Part shown: piece after piece, positions 10,801 to 17,940 of the stretch | How positions within the stretch are numbered: position 1 is the stretch's first letter | Layout of the letters: the number at the start of each line of letters is the position of its first letter | NCBI GenBank assembly: GCA_034429215.1 | Contig: DAOUGI010000066.1 | Span: forward strand, 1-64,000 | Direction of reading: 5' to 3' | Source of the DNA: JAFGOG01 sp034429215 | Lineage (GTDB): Bacteria > Chloroflexota > Anaerolineae > JAAYZQ01 | DNA length: 64,000 nucleotides | Made by a program: the position numbers and the translations under genes | Notes under the pieces: generated by a model | Seen by the model: only the letters and a program-made list of their open reading frames with translations | Told to the model about the DNA's origin: nothing | The model's database searches: none

Positions 10801-11221
10801 TCCCTACTTTACCCAGGTTGTCTGTCACGAGATGGTGACTTATCACAATGAGACCAAGCGCAACTATTTGACTGCCGGCTGCGTGGATCAGGCGTTGGAA
10901 CGGATCGTCGAGCGAGGTGAGGCCCACTTTAAGTATATTTGGGCTGGGGCGACACCTGAGGAACAGCGGGTGATGCTGGCTGCCACCGACCTGCTGCCCG
11001 ACGCTGACGCCGGCGCCACGCCGGCGCAGATTGCCGCCGAACTGGCCCGTAAGGGGTATGACCTGTCGGATGAGGATCTGACCCGCGCCCTGGCCCACCT
11101 CCAGGCGAAAGACATCCTGGTCCGCTCCGGCCCGCAGAGCAGCCTGTACCGGTTCAAGATCGACCTCATCCGGCGCTGGATCGGCATCAGCAGGCCGGCG
11201 GTGGCGGCTGTCGCCGCGTGA
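7892..11221 (+). CDS. Polytopic membrane protein with C-terminal AAA ATPase
   Basis: 1109 residues from the ATG at 7892, which overlaps the preceding stop as ATGA and follows GGGAGA. About eight hydrophobic segments fill residues 1-380 (near 5-27, 45-70, 84-107, 142-165, 199-222, 253-276, 282-303, 357-380). A soluble helical region follows, then a CxxC pair (ACRTCATL), then a beta-rich CARDB/NEW3-like segment. A AAA ATPase follows with VGRQDVF entry, Walker A GQRRTGKT (772-779) and Walker B MFDEFEE (D870, E871), and a winged-helix-like C-terminus. The ATPase resembles that of the upstream kinase fusion, including the DEFE Walker B, so the two may be paralogous partners. The function is unknown; signalling or a conflict/defence complex at the membrane is an inference. 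Confidence 0.85.
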   Translation: MIRRSIKYGLLVGLALVLVSLYPLFAGWIYPRVMHTPWPSLPNPLRTLLLVISGLAGVVVLGLVGSLVVIRSRITCSVQALKAGAISGLAAAFIFYILLASPTFGLVSAADLWAALDPSIQPAIPTGEPLVSYAYGMLRGTLNHLGLCLLAGAVIGGLEGVFAGFLRRRKSFANPSLIEAIADPEPRSRWFADQDDVWRAGLLAGLISGVVLWIWETIVVFSGLQEDWPQLPALIVNRENPVLRALLSQTFANLLSPVLFLVVLGTGALAVLLLHDPPRRHLSRFHAVLLSGVVAALFLFLAAERDLNFVLGLARYWTSDYIQAAQPLNPSGEVVIAPDELVVLQAFVQEPVLSLPFFYVLPLGALAALLVAAFAWIAPQAAFYGLVLPEVFKRPVDRAGRAARALRSEPSTLLPRIYRLFGQDAHALQVLPHLAFIVKDPPAKRVAAAYHTLVSRPEQTGQAMAIIRQTLAEQESWRWRVEVGELYRVLGEGLAVKTLDQIRAIEPPPQEITSSLPVLLAKSCEGLGRILAELGKVERVDDLGTKIIFLNSTQAALLDLRRYINRDGQACRTCATLYPEVGILEKLLDHWQGLVATATQDLQGRANLQLELKVHRTVFAPRVCACLVVSNQGLNVAQNVRLRLADGEGYRVPEGAEQSVDIISPQEARDLEFYIIPDAPRRLRLTWELIYDDAVDTGRRVTFADALDLSADSERREQEVEGSSFRRIFPIPYVTGTPLRSGEMFVGRQDVFDFVTEHLLGAYQNNVIVLHGQRRTGKTSILYRLQEVLSATHIAVLIDMQGKAARGMADFLYAISDDIVYALEGHGILVGSSLPERAEYETSPEFTFRSRFLRSVTGLLDNRNLLLMFDEFEELEKRVEDGRLEPEVFDFLRNLMQHEPRLDFIFSGTHKLEELCSDYWSILFNIAVYKRITFLDHDDIRRLVTEPVAPAGLEYDPLAVERIRQVTAGHPYFTQVVCHEMVTYHNETKRNYLTAGCVDQALERIVERGEAHFKYIWAGATPEEQRVMLAATDLLPDADAGATPAQIAAELARKGYDLSDEDLTRALAHLQAKDILVRSGPQSSLYRFKIDLIRRWIGISRPAVAAVAA

Positions 11222-11244
11222 GGGCGAGGCGAGGAGTAGAATCG

Positions 11245-11316
11245 ATGGAAGAAACCATTGGTCAGTGGAGAATCATCCACACCCACTGGTCACATATCAA
11301 AGGCGAAAGGATCTGA
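11245..11316 (+). CDS. Possible 23-residue small ORF
   Basis: ATG frame of 23 codons with a good Shine-Dalgarno (GAGGAG, 8-base spacing), 23 bases after the membrane ATPase stop. The peptide begins MEETIGQW and is rich in Trp/His/Ile. It could be a small protein of the same operon, or chance. No family was recognised. Confidence 0.3.
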   Translation: MEETIGQWRIIHTHWSHIKGERI

Positions 11317-11345
11317 GCTTTACCCCTTCCCCAAGTGCGAGGTGA

Positions 11346-11374
11346 TTGACAAAAGGGGGCCTTGGTGTTAAAAT
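11346..11374 (+). promoter_or_regulatory. Strong sigma-70-type promoter, possible leaderless transcript
   Basis: Consensus TTGACA, exactly 17 bases, TAAAAT. The predicted start of transcription (about 11381) coincides with the GTG at 11382 of the following gene. An upstream in-frame TTG is the first three bases of the -35 box. Confidence 0.8.
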
Positions 11375-11381
11375 TCGGTAC

Positions 11382-12563
11382 GTGAGCACCGAGACCCTGC
11401 CGCTGTTGATCATGACCGGCGTGACGGAGGCGAGCGAGCCGGAACGGATGGTGAGCCAGGTCCGCCAGGCGATCACCCTGGACCTGGTAGAACGGGCGCT
11501 GACCGTGCCCAGCTTCGGCCCCATCGTCGTCGCAACCAATTCGCCAGAACTGTCCGGCCGGTTAACCGGCTACGCCGGGCAGGTTGTCGTCGATCTGGAT
11601 GAGCCGGGCAAAGCTTTCCATTTCGGGCGGCGATTGCTGGGCCTGATCGCCCGCTGCGACGCGGACCGCTGCTTCTATATCGGAGGCGGCGCCGGCCCGC
11701 TGCTGTCTTCGGCCGACCTGGCGGCTATCGCCGAGAGACTGTTGGCCGCCGATCGGCTGCTGATCACCAACAACTTTTACTCTTCCGATTGGGCCGCCTT
11801 TTGTCCGGCCAGCACACTGGCGGGCCGCGCGCTGCCTAGCAACGACAATGAGCTGGCCTGGCTCCTGGGCGAGGACGCCGGGCTGCCGATCCAGGAAATG
11901 CCTCGTAACGGCGCCACGCAGTTCGACGTGGATACCCCGGCCGATCTGCTGACGTTATCGGTGCACCCTGCCACAGGCCCCCATGCACGGGCTTGCCTCG
12001 ACGGGATGGCCTTGGATATGCAGGCACTGGACGCGGCGTTGCCTTTGCTCCTCGACCGCGACGCCGAGATCTTGGTGGCCGGCCGGGTGAGCTCGCTGAC
12101 ATGGAGCTACCTGGAGCGGGAGACGGCCTGCCGGACGCGGGTCATTTCTGAAGAACGCGGCATGCGGGCCAGCCGGCGCCAGGCGCAGGGGCAGGTCCGC
12201 AGCGTGTTGGGACATTACCTGGATGCGGTTGGGCTGGAGCGCTTTTTTGAGGGCCTGGCCACGATGGGCCAAGCAGTCTTTATCGACAACCGCGTGATCC
12301 TGGCTCACCGGGGATTGTGGCCGTCGGCGGCCGACCGTTTTTACTCCGACCTGCGCCGGCCGGCGCAGGTCGGTGAGCCTTTTCTGCGCGAGTTTACTGC
12401 GGCAGCCATAGCCGCACCGGTGCCGGTGATCATGGGCGGCCATTCTTTGGTGTCGGGTGGAATGTATGCGCTGGTGGAGGCAGCCTGGGCGCGCGGGCAC
12501 GATGTCCCGCGACATGTGGTCCCGACCACCCTGCCACAAAGTCTGGCTACGGGATCTCTTTGA
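11382..12563 (+). CDS. Unknown two-domain protein with NTP-transferase-like N-terminus
   Basis: 393 residues from the GTG at 11382. The N-terminal half (about 1-190) looks like a MobA/CofC-type nucleotidyltransferase fold: alternating hydrophobic strands, FGPIVVATNSPEL, VVVDLDEPGKAFHFG, and FDVDTPADL near its end, typical of that fold's last strands. The C-terminal half (about 215-380) contains ILVAGRVSSLTW and VPVIMGGHSLVSGGMYAL and was not recognised. The promoter at 11346 places the mRNA 5' end at the start codon, and no Shine-Dalgarno is visible, so translation may be leaderless. The receiver protein begins 23 bases downstream and the SHMT fusion overlaps that, so all three probably form one operon. 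The substrate is unknown. Confidence 0.7.
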   Translation: MSTETLPLLIMTGVTEASEPERMVSQVRQAITLDLVERALTVPSFGPIVVATNSPELSGRLTGYAGQVVVDLDEPGKAFHFGRRLLGLIARCDADRCFYIGGGAGPLLSSADLAAIAERLLAADRLLITNNFYSSDWAAFCPASTLAGRALPSNDNELAWLLGEDAGLPIQEMPRNGATQFDVDTPADLLTLSVHPATGPHARACLDGMALDMQALDAALPLLLDRDAEILVAGRVSSLTWSYLERETACRTRVISEERGMRASRRQAQGQVRSVLGHYLDAVGLERFFEGLATMGQAVFIDNRVILAHRGLWPSAADRFYSDLRRPAQVGEPFLREFTAAAIAAPVPVIMGGHSLVSGGMYALVEAAWARGHDVPRHVVPTTLPQSLATGSL

Positions 12564-12586
12564 GGATGTGAAAGCAGGGAGGCAGC

Positions 12587-13036
12587 ATGAGCAAACAGGT
12601 TCGCAAACGTACGATCCTCATCGCCGACGACGAAGCGGAAGTGGTGCAGCTGGTGCAGATGATACTCGAATGGGAAGGATACAATGTCATTGTTGCCGCC
12701 GACGGGTTGGAAACGCTGCAGCGGGCCGAGGCTGACAAGCCTGACCTGATCCTGCTCGACGTGCGCATGCCCAAGATGAGCGGGCTGGCGGTCCTGGAAC
12801 ACCTGGCCACGTCAGAGGCATCGCGCATCCCGGTGATCATGCTCAGCGTGGTGACGACCCACCCGGAGGTTCGATCTGCCTTGCAGCGAGGGGCCGTAGC
12901 CTATTTGTCCAAGCCATTCGAGCTCAAGGAGATGACGCGGCTGGTAGCTCAGATCCTGGCGATGGACACCGCCAAACGGGATGCTTTTCGACAGAAAGCA
13001 CTCGAAAATATTGATAGAGGATGGTATACTTCATGA
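12587..13036 (+). CDS. Single-domain response regulator (CheY-like receiver)
   Basis: 149 residues starting at an ATG preceded by GGGAGG with 4-base spacing. The receiver fold is intact: acidic pair ADDEAE near the N-terminus, phosphoacceptor Asp in LLDVRMPKMSG, switch Ser/Thr region IMLSVV, and conserved Lys in LSKPFELKE. There is no output domain, only a short C-terminal tail. It probably acts by protein-protein contact in a phosphorelay. Its kinase is not adjacent; the orphan GAF kinase at 4304 is a candidate by inference only. Its stop overlaps the start of the SHMT fusion (ATGA), an odd pairing of signalling and one-carbon metabolism. Confidence 0.9.
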   Translation: MSKQVRKRTILIADDEAEVVQLVQMILEWEGYNVIVAADGLETLQRAEADKPDLILLDVRMPKMSGLAVLEHLATSEASRIPVIMLSVVTTHPEVRSALQRGAVAYLSKPFELKEMTRLVAQILAMDTAKRDAFRQKALENIDRGWYTS

Positions 13037-16000
13037 CGACTAGAGAGTATTGGGACACCTACTTGGGAGCCGAAATCGGCCTGGTGGACCCCGACGTCGA
13101 TCTGATCATCGGTTTTGAGGAGGAGCGGCAGGCACGCAAGCTGATCATGATCCCGTCCGAGTCGATGGCTCCCAAGGCGGTGCGCGAGGCACTGGGCAGT
13201 GTGTTCAACAACGTCTACGCCGAAGGCTACCCACCGCTGCGCATGACCCGCGACGACGAGGCCCGGCTGCTGGATTTTCCCCACCAGTTGGCCTATTACC
13301 GGCGCTACGCCGACCGCCGTTTCTACAAAGGGGTGGATTACGTCCACTTTGTAGAGACGCTGGCCCAGCGTCGCTGCGCTGCCATCTTTGCCAGCGAGCG
13401 GGTCAGCGCCGGCAACATCTATGCCAACGTCCAGCCATTGTCGGGTGCGGCGGCTAACCTGGCCGTCTATGACGCCGTAGTGGAGGTGGGCGACACGGTC
13501 ATGGGCATGGACCTGTACCAGGGCGGCCACTTGACCCACGGCAGCCAGTTCAACTTTTCCGGCAAGCGCTACCACGTGGTCAGCTACGGCGTAAGCAAAA
13601 AGACCGGTCGGCTGGACTATGACGAGATCCGGGACCTGGCCCGCAAGCACCGGCCCAAGATGATGATCGCCGGGTATACCTCTTACCCCTGGGCGCCCGA
13701 CTGGCAGGCGTTTGCCGATATCGCCCACGAGATCGGTGCCGTTCTTCTGGCCGACATCAGCCACCCGGCCGGCCTGGTCGTCGCCGGCGCTTTTCCGAGC
13801 CCGGTAGGCGTGGCCGACGTGGTTACCTTCACTACCCACAAAACACTGTGCGGTCCGCGCGGCGCGGTCATCCTGACCACGAATGAAGAGCTGGCGGCCA
13901 AGATCGACATGGCCGTATTCCCGGGGGAGCAAGGCGGCCCTCACACCCAAAAGTTCGCGGCTATGGCCGTGGCGTTCAAGATCGCCCAGGGCGAGCCGTT
14001 CAAACGGTTGCAGTGGAAAATTAAGGAGAATGCCGCCGCTCTGGTCGAAGGGCTCAAGAAGCGGGGTCTTAAGCTGGCCTACGGCGGTACAGATAGCCAT
14101 TTTTGTATGTTGGACCTCAACGGCGTCCCGCGCCCTGCGGGGGATCGCGGTAACCAGGGTATTCTGCGTGGCGAGCCGGCGGTGCGTATCCTGGACATGG
14201 CCGGCATCGTGGCCAACAAGAATACGATCCCCGGCGATCAGGTGACCGCGTTGGCCATGGGCATCCGCCTGGGTACGCCGTGGCTGACCCAACGCGGCTT
14301 TGGCCCGGCCGAGATCGACCAGGTGGCGGCGCTGATCTACAAGACGGTGACCAATATCCATCCGTTCAGCTACGTTGGCCTGTCTGGCGAGCTGCCGCGC
14401 GGCAAGATCGGCTTGGACGTTTTTGAAGAGATCAAGCACGAGGTGGCCGTGCTGGCCGGTCAAGGCGCCGCCGAGACGCGGGACAAGGGTTCTGGCTATC
14501 CTCACTATTACAATCTGCTCAACACAACGCCGCACAACCGGCCTGCACTCAAGGTGGTTGGTTATCCGGGATCGGCAGCCGAGCTGGCCGCAGCCCGCGG
14601 CGGGGCTGCCCTGTTGGACTGCACCGAGCACGGTCTGCTGATGGTGACCGGCGACCGGGCCGAACCGGCGCTGCAGCAGATCCTGACCAGTGATGTGGCC
14701 GCCCTAAAGCCGGGCGAGTGCCAGCTTGGGTTTGTGCTTGACGAGGACGGCCGGGTGATCGACGACGTGTCGATCCTGCGCATGGCCCCTGTGCCGCATG
14801 TGCCCGGCGGCAGCGGCGATAGCAGCCGCGACCGGTACTTGATCCTCACCAATCCCGAAAACCACGACCGGGTCAAGGCCTGGCTGCGGGCGTTGGCCGA
14901 CGGCTATACCCTGTTCGACAAGGCTGATCTGTACGCCAAGGTCGAAGGCCCGCTCGTCGTCGAGGATATGAGTCAAGTGCAAGGGGCGGGCAGCCTGCCG
15001 CTGGGCGTGCTGGCGCTGTATGGGCCCCGGGCGGCCAAGGTGCGTGAGCTGGCGGGAGGACTGCACGGCTCGTCTGTGTCTGTTTTCTGTCACAGTGACG
15101 AGCAGGTCGAGCTGGCGGTTCCGGTGCCGCAGCTGCAGCACATCTACGACCGGTTGATCGCCGCCGGTGCTACCTGCACTGGCGTTCAGACGCTGAAAAC
15201 GGTGCGCGCCGAGGCCAATCTGCCAGATTACAGCTCTGGTGTGGAGAGGCCGGCCGGGTTGGATCTGTACAACGCCGGTCACCAGGATCGCTTCGATCTG
15301 CACAAGCCCTACTTTGTCGGCTGCCATAACCTGGACCCGGTTCGCGCTCGGCCTGACCTGCCCGAATTCAAATGGCAGGAGCCGCAGGACGCGCCGCTCA
15401 AGCGGACGCCTCTGTACGAGTGGCACAAAGCTCACACCCGCAAGGTGATCCCCTTTGCAGGCTGGGAGATGCCGGTGTGGTACAGCGGGGTCCTCGACGA
15501 GCACCATGCGGTGCGCAAGGCCGCCGGCCTGTTCGACGTGGCCCACATGGGCGTGTTTGAGATCAGCGGCCCCCATGCTACCGAGTTCCTGGACCTGATC
15601 TGTTCCAACTATGTGCGCTGGTACGAGCCGGGGGAGAGCTTTTACGCTTATTTCCTTGCTCCAGACGGCCGCGTCATTGACGACCTGTTCCTGTATCGCC
15701 GGAAGAAGGATCTGTACCTGATGGTGGTCAACGCTTCCAACGCCGATAAGGATTGGGCCTGGCTGAATGCGGTGAACAATGGAGAGGTGCTGATCGACCG
15801 GCAGCGGCCTGATCTGCGGGTGGTACGCCCGGCCAATCTGCGCGACCTAAAGGATCCCAGCAGTGGCCCTGACCAGCGCGTGGATCTGGCGCTGCAGGGC
15901 CCGGATTCGCTGGCCATCCTGCAAAGCCTGACCGACGATCCAGGGCTCAAGGACCGGCTGGCCCGGGTGCGCAAGACCGGCCTGATCGAATGCCAGCTCG

Positions 16001-16698
16001 CTGGGTTCGACCTGGTCATTGCCCGCACCGGTTACACCGGCGAGGAGATCGGTTACGAGATCTTTGTCCATCCCGACCGGGCAGTGGCCTTCTGGGAGAT
16101 GCTTCTGGAAGCGGGCCGGCCGTTCAGCCTGCAGCCGTGCGGCCTGGCGGCGAGGGACAGCACCCGCACAGAGGCCGGGCTGCCGCTCTACGGCCACGAG
16201 CTGGCCGGGTCACTTGATCCGGCGGGCATATCGCCGGCCGGCGCCGGCTTTTCGGGCTATGTCAAGCTGCACAAGCCCTACTTTGTCGGGCGGGCGGCGT
16301 ACATCGAGGGCGACAAGAGCCGCACCATGGAAATCGCCCGCTTCCGCATGAACGAGCGGGGGGTGCGCATGCCCAAGAACGGCGATCCGGTGATCAACAA
16401 GAAGGGGCAGGCGATCGGCTGGGTCACCAGCGCCGCAGTGGACGTGGACGGGCTGATCCTGGGCCTGGCCTACATCCAAAGCCGCTATCACCGCCCCGGC
16501 GAAGAAATCGGCATCTTTAACGTGCCGGCCAAACCGGTCGAGGAAAAGAGTAACAAGGCGGATCTGGAGCCGGGCGACAAGGTCCAACTGCCCGACACGG
16601 CTACTTTGCTGCTCCGCTTTCCCGACCAAGTAGAGCGCGCCCACTGGCGCGTTCAGCCCCTCGAACCGGCTGCTGCCGAGGCGCCCGCCGGTGAATGA
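13033..16698 (+). CDS. Serine hydroxymethyltransferase fused to tandem GcvT-type domains
   Basis: 1221 residues from the ATG at 13033 (ATGA overlap). Residues 1-470 are SHMT-like: YAEGYP, GGHLTHGS, ADISHPAGLV and the PLP lysine K270 in FTTHKTLCGPRG. The usual NVQPHSG reads NVQPLSG (L136). Residues about 500-790 resemble a degenerate GcvT/YgfZ folate-binding fold with its own LHKPYFVG motif. Residues 792-1205 form a complete GcvT (aminomethyltransferase) domain with VIPFAGWEMPVWY, LFDVAHMG and a second LHKPYFVG. The expected chemistry is serine to glycine with methylene-tetrahydrofolate, linked to the glycine-cleavage T-protein step. Genes for P, H and L proteins are not in the window. No frameshift is seen, so the fusion appears genuine. 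Confidence 0.9.
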   Translation: MTTREYWDTYLGAEIGLVDPDVDLIIGFEEERQARKLIMIPSESMAPKAVREALGSVFNNVYAEGYPPLRMTRDDEARLLDFPHQLAYYRRYADRRFYKGVDYVHFVETLAQRRCAAIFASERVSAGNIYANVQPLSGAAANLAVYDAVVEVGDTVMGMDLYQGGHLTHGSQFNFSGKRYHVVSYGVSKKTGRLDYDEIRDLARKHRPKMMIAGYTSYPWAPDWQAFADIAHEIGAVLLADISHPAGLVVAGAFPSPVGVADVVTFTTHKTLCGPRGAVILTTNEELAAKIDMAVFPGEQGGPHTQKFAAMAVAFKIAQGEPFKRLQWKIKENAAALVEGLKKRGLKLAYGGTDSHFCMLDLNGVPRPAGDRGNQGILRGEPAVRILDMAGIVANKNTIPGDQVTALAMGIRLGTPWLTQRGFGPAEIDQVAALIYKTVTNIHPFSYVGLSGELPRGKIGLDVFEEIKHEVAVLAGQGAAETRDKGSGYPHYYNLLNTTPHNRPALKVVGYPGSAAELAAARGGAALLDCTEHGLLMVTGDRAEPALQQILTSDVAALKPGECQLGFVLDEDGRVIDDVSILRMAPVPHVPGGSGDSSRDRYLILTNPENHDRVKAWLRALADGYTLFDKADLYAKVEGPLVVEDMSQVQGAGSLPLGVLALYGPRAAKVRELAGGLHGSSVSVFCHSDEQVELAVPVPQLQHIYDRLIAAGATCTGVQTLKTVRAEANLPDYSSGVERPAGLDLYNAGHQDRFDLHKPYFVGCHNLDPVRARPDLPEFKWQEPQDAPLKRTPLYEWHKAHTRKVIPFAGWEMPVWYSGVLDEHHAVRKAAGLFDVAHMGVFEISGPHATEFLDLICSNYVRWYEPGESFYAYFLAPDGRVIDDLFLYRRKKDLYLMVVNASNADKDWAWLNAVNNGEVLIDRQRPDLRVVRPANLRDLKDPSSGPDQRVDLALQGPDSLAILQSLTDDPGLKDRLARVRKTGLIECQLAGFDLVIARTGYTGEEIGYEIFVHPDRAVAFWEMLLEAGRPFSLQPCGLAARDSTRTEAGLPLYGHELAGSLDPAGISPAGAGFSGYVKLHKPYFVGRAAYIEGDKSRTMEIARFRMNERGVRMPKNGDPVINKKGQAIGWVTSAAVDVDGLILGLAYIQSRYHRPGEEIGIFNVPAKPVEEKSNKADLEPGDKVQLPDTATLLLRFPDQVERAHWRVQPLEPAAAEAPAGE

Positions 16699-16721
16699 GA
16701 TTTGAGACTGCATATCCAAAT

Positions 16722-16751
16722 AAAAAGCCCCTCGCCAGGAGGGGCTTTTTT
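16722..16751. terminator. Bidirectional intrinsic terminator
   Basis: GC-rich stem (AGCCCCTC paired with GAGGGGCT) with a 5-base loop, flanked by an A-run on the left and a run of seven Ts on the right. It lies between convergent genes and can end transcripts from both sides. Confidence 0.9.
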
Positions 16752-16763
16752 TATTGGTTTGCG

Positions 16764-17936
16764 TCAGGGTGCGTTCTTGAACACGACCGGCAGGTAGATC
16801 CGGCAGCATATGGGCCGTACGGTGGCATACTTTAGGTCATCAGGCCCCAGGTCCCAATAGGCTATGTGGGGCTGATCGTCTGCATCGAGGACCAGCGACT
16901 CGTCTTCATATCGGCTCGTCTCGCCGGCGACGTCTACCGTCTCGATCTGCCAGACAGAGCCCAAGTAGGCATACTGCAACTGCTCTTCGTCCGACGGTAG
17001 ATCCGTGTCCCAATCAGTAAAGGCGATGCGGGGACGATCCAGGTGATCGAGGGCCAGTGAGTTCGAGTCGCCGGCAAAAAAGTCGTCGTCCACCACCACC
17101 ACTTGCCAGGAGGTGATCCGATGGGCGTAAAACAGGCCGATATCCCGGTAGCTGATGTGGGGGTGATCCTGCGAGTCCAGGGCGATGGAGCATTCCTGGC
17201 CGTTGTAAAAGACGTCGCCGTCCACCGTCTCGAATTGCCAAGCTGTGCCGTTGTGGTAAGCATACCTGAGTGCAGTATCGTTCACTGGGTCGTCATGGTA
17301 GAAACAAAGGTGGGGATGATTTGCCGAATCGAGGGCGAGATCCAGGTCGATGGTGTTAGCATCCGGCATGGTGATAACCGTCTCGGTTTGCCACTCGGTT
17401 CCGACCAGGTTGGCGTAGCGGATCGTGTCGCTTGTACGGTCGGTGTAGGCGATGTGCGGCGCGCCGGCAGAATCCAGCTCCAGCGAGGCGTTCTCGCCCA
17501 CGTCGCCGCCGCTATCCACGATCTGGATATCCCATGCAGAGCCATCGTGGTGCGCGTAGCGCAGCGCTTCATGGGCTTCGTGATAGGCGATGTGCGGATG
17601 TCCCAGCGTATCCAGTGCCAGGGATGTCTCCCAACCGGGGCTGATATCCTCATCCACCATCTCGATCTGCCAGGCCGATCCATTATGGTAGGCGTACTTG
17701 AGGCCATAGATGAAGGTGCCGGCCCGGTTGCCGCAATAGCTGACGTGTGGCAGGCCGGCGCTGTCGAGTGCCAGCGAAGGATACACCCCGCCGTCGTCAT
17801 CGGCGATCTCGATTTGCCAGGCAATCGCGTCGGGTCTCGTGCGGTCGCGCTGTTCCGGCGGTTGGCTGGCCAGTCCAACAGAAGGCCAAGCGGCCAAAGA
17901 CAAGATCAGCAAGGTGAGGATCAGGCGGATCGTCAT
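16764..17936 (-). CDS. Secreted seven-repeat beta-propeller-like protein
   Basis: 390 residues from the ATG at 17936, preceded by GAGGAGG with 8-base spacing. A signal peptide (residues about 3-25, ILTLLILSLAAWP then ASQ) is followed by seven imperfect repeats of about 45-50 residues. Each repeat has the pattern WQIExVD, SLALD, PHIAYxD and LxYAYxxG. Seven such units suggest a seven-bladed propeller. The protein ends RIYLPVVFKNAP, the same kind of tail as the 1-3660 protein. Its start lies 4 bases after the stop of the PA14 protein, so both should be co-expressed. It is probably a surface or extracellular binding protein; the ligand is unknown. Confidence 0.85.
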   Translation of the reverse strand: MTIRLILTLLILSLAAWPSVGLASQPPEQRDRTRPDAIAWQIEIADDDGGVYPSLALDSAGLPHVSYCGNRAGTFIYGLKYAYHNGSAWQIEMVDEDISPGWETSLALDTLGHPHIAYHEAHEALRYAHHDGSAWDIQIVDSGGDVGENASLELDSAGAPHIAYTDRTSDTIRYANLVGTEWQTETVITMPDANTIDLDLALDSANHPHLCFYHDDPVNDTALRYAYHNGTAWQFETVDGDVFYNGQECSIALDSQDHPHISYRDIGLFYAHRITSWQVVVVDDDFFAGDSNSLALDHLDRPRIAFTDWDTDLPSDEEQLQYAYLGSVWQIETVDVAGETSRYEDESLVLDADDQPHIAYWDLGPDDLKYATVRPICCRIYLPVVFKNAP

Positions 17937-17940
17937 TAGT

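Noticed and set aside
12949..14631. Long open frame (560 codons) antisense to the SHMT fusion
   Set aside because: High GC makes long antisense frames common. The translated sequence has low complexity and no family motifs, and the sense gene is conserved.
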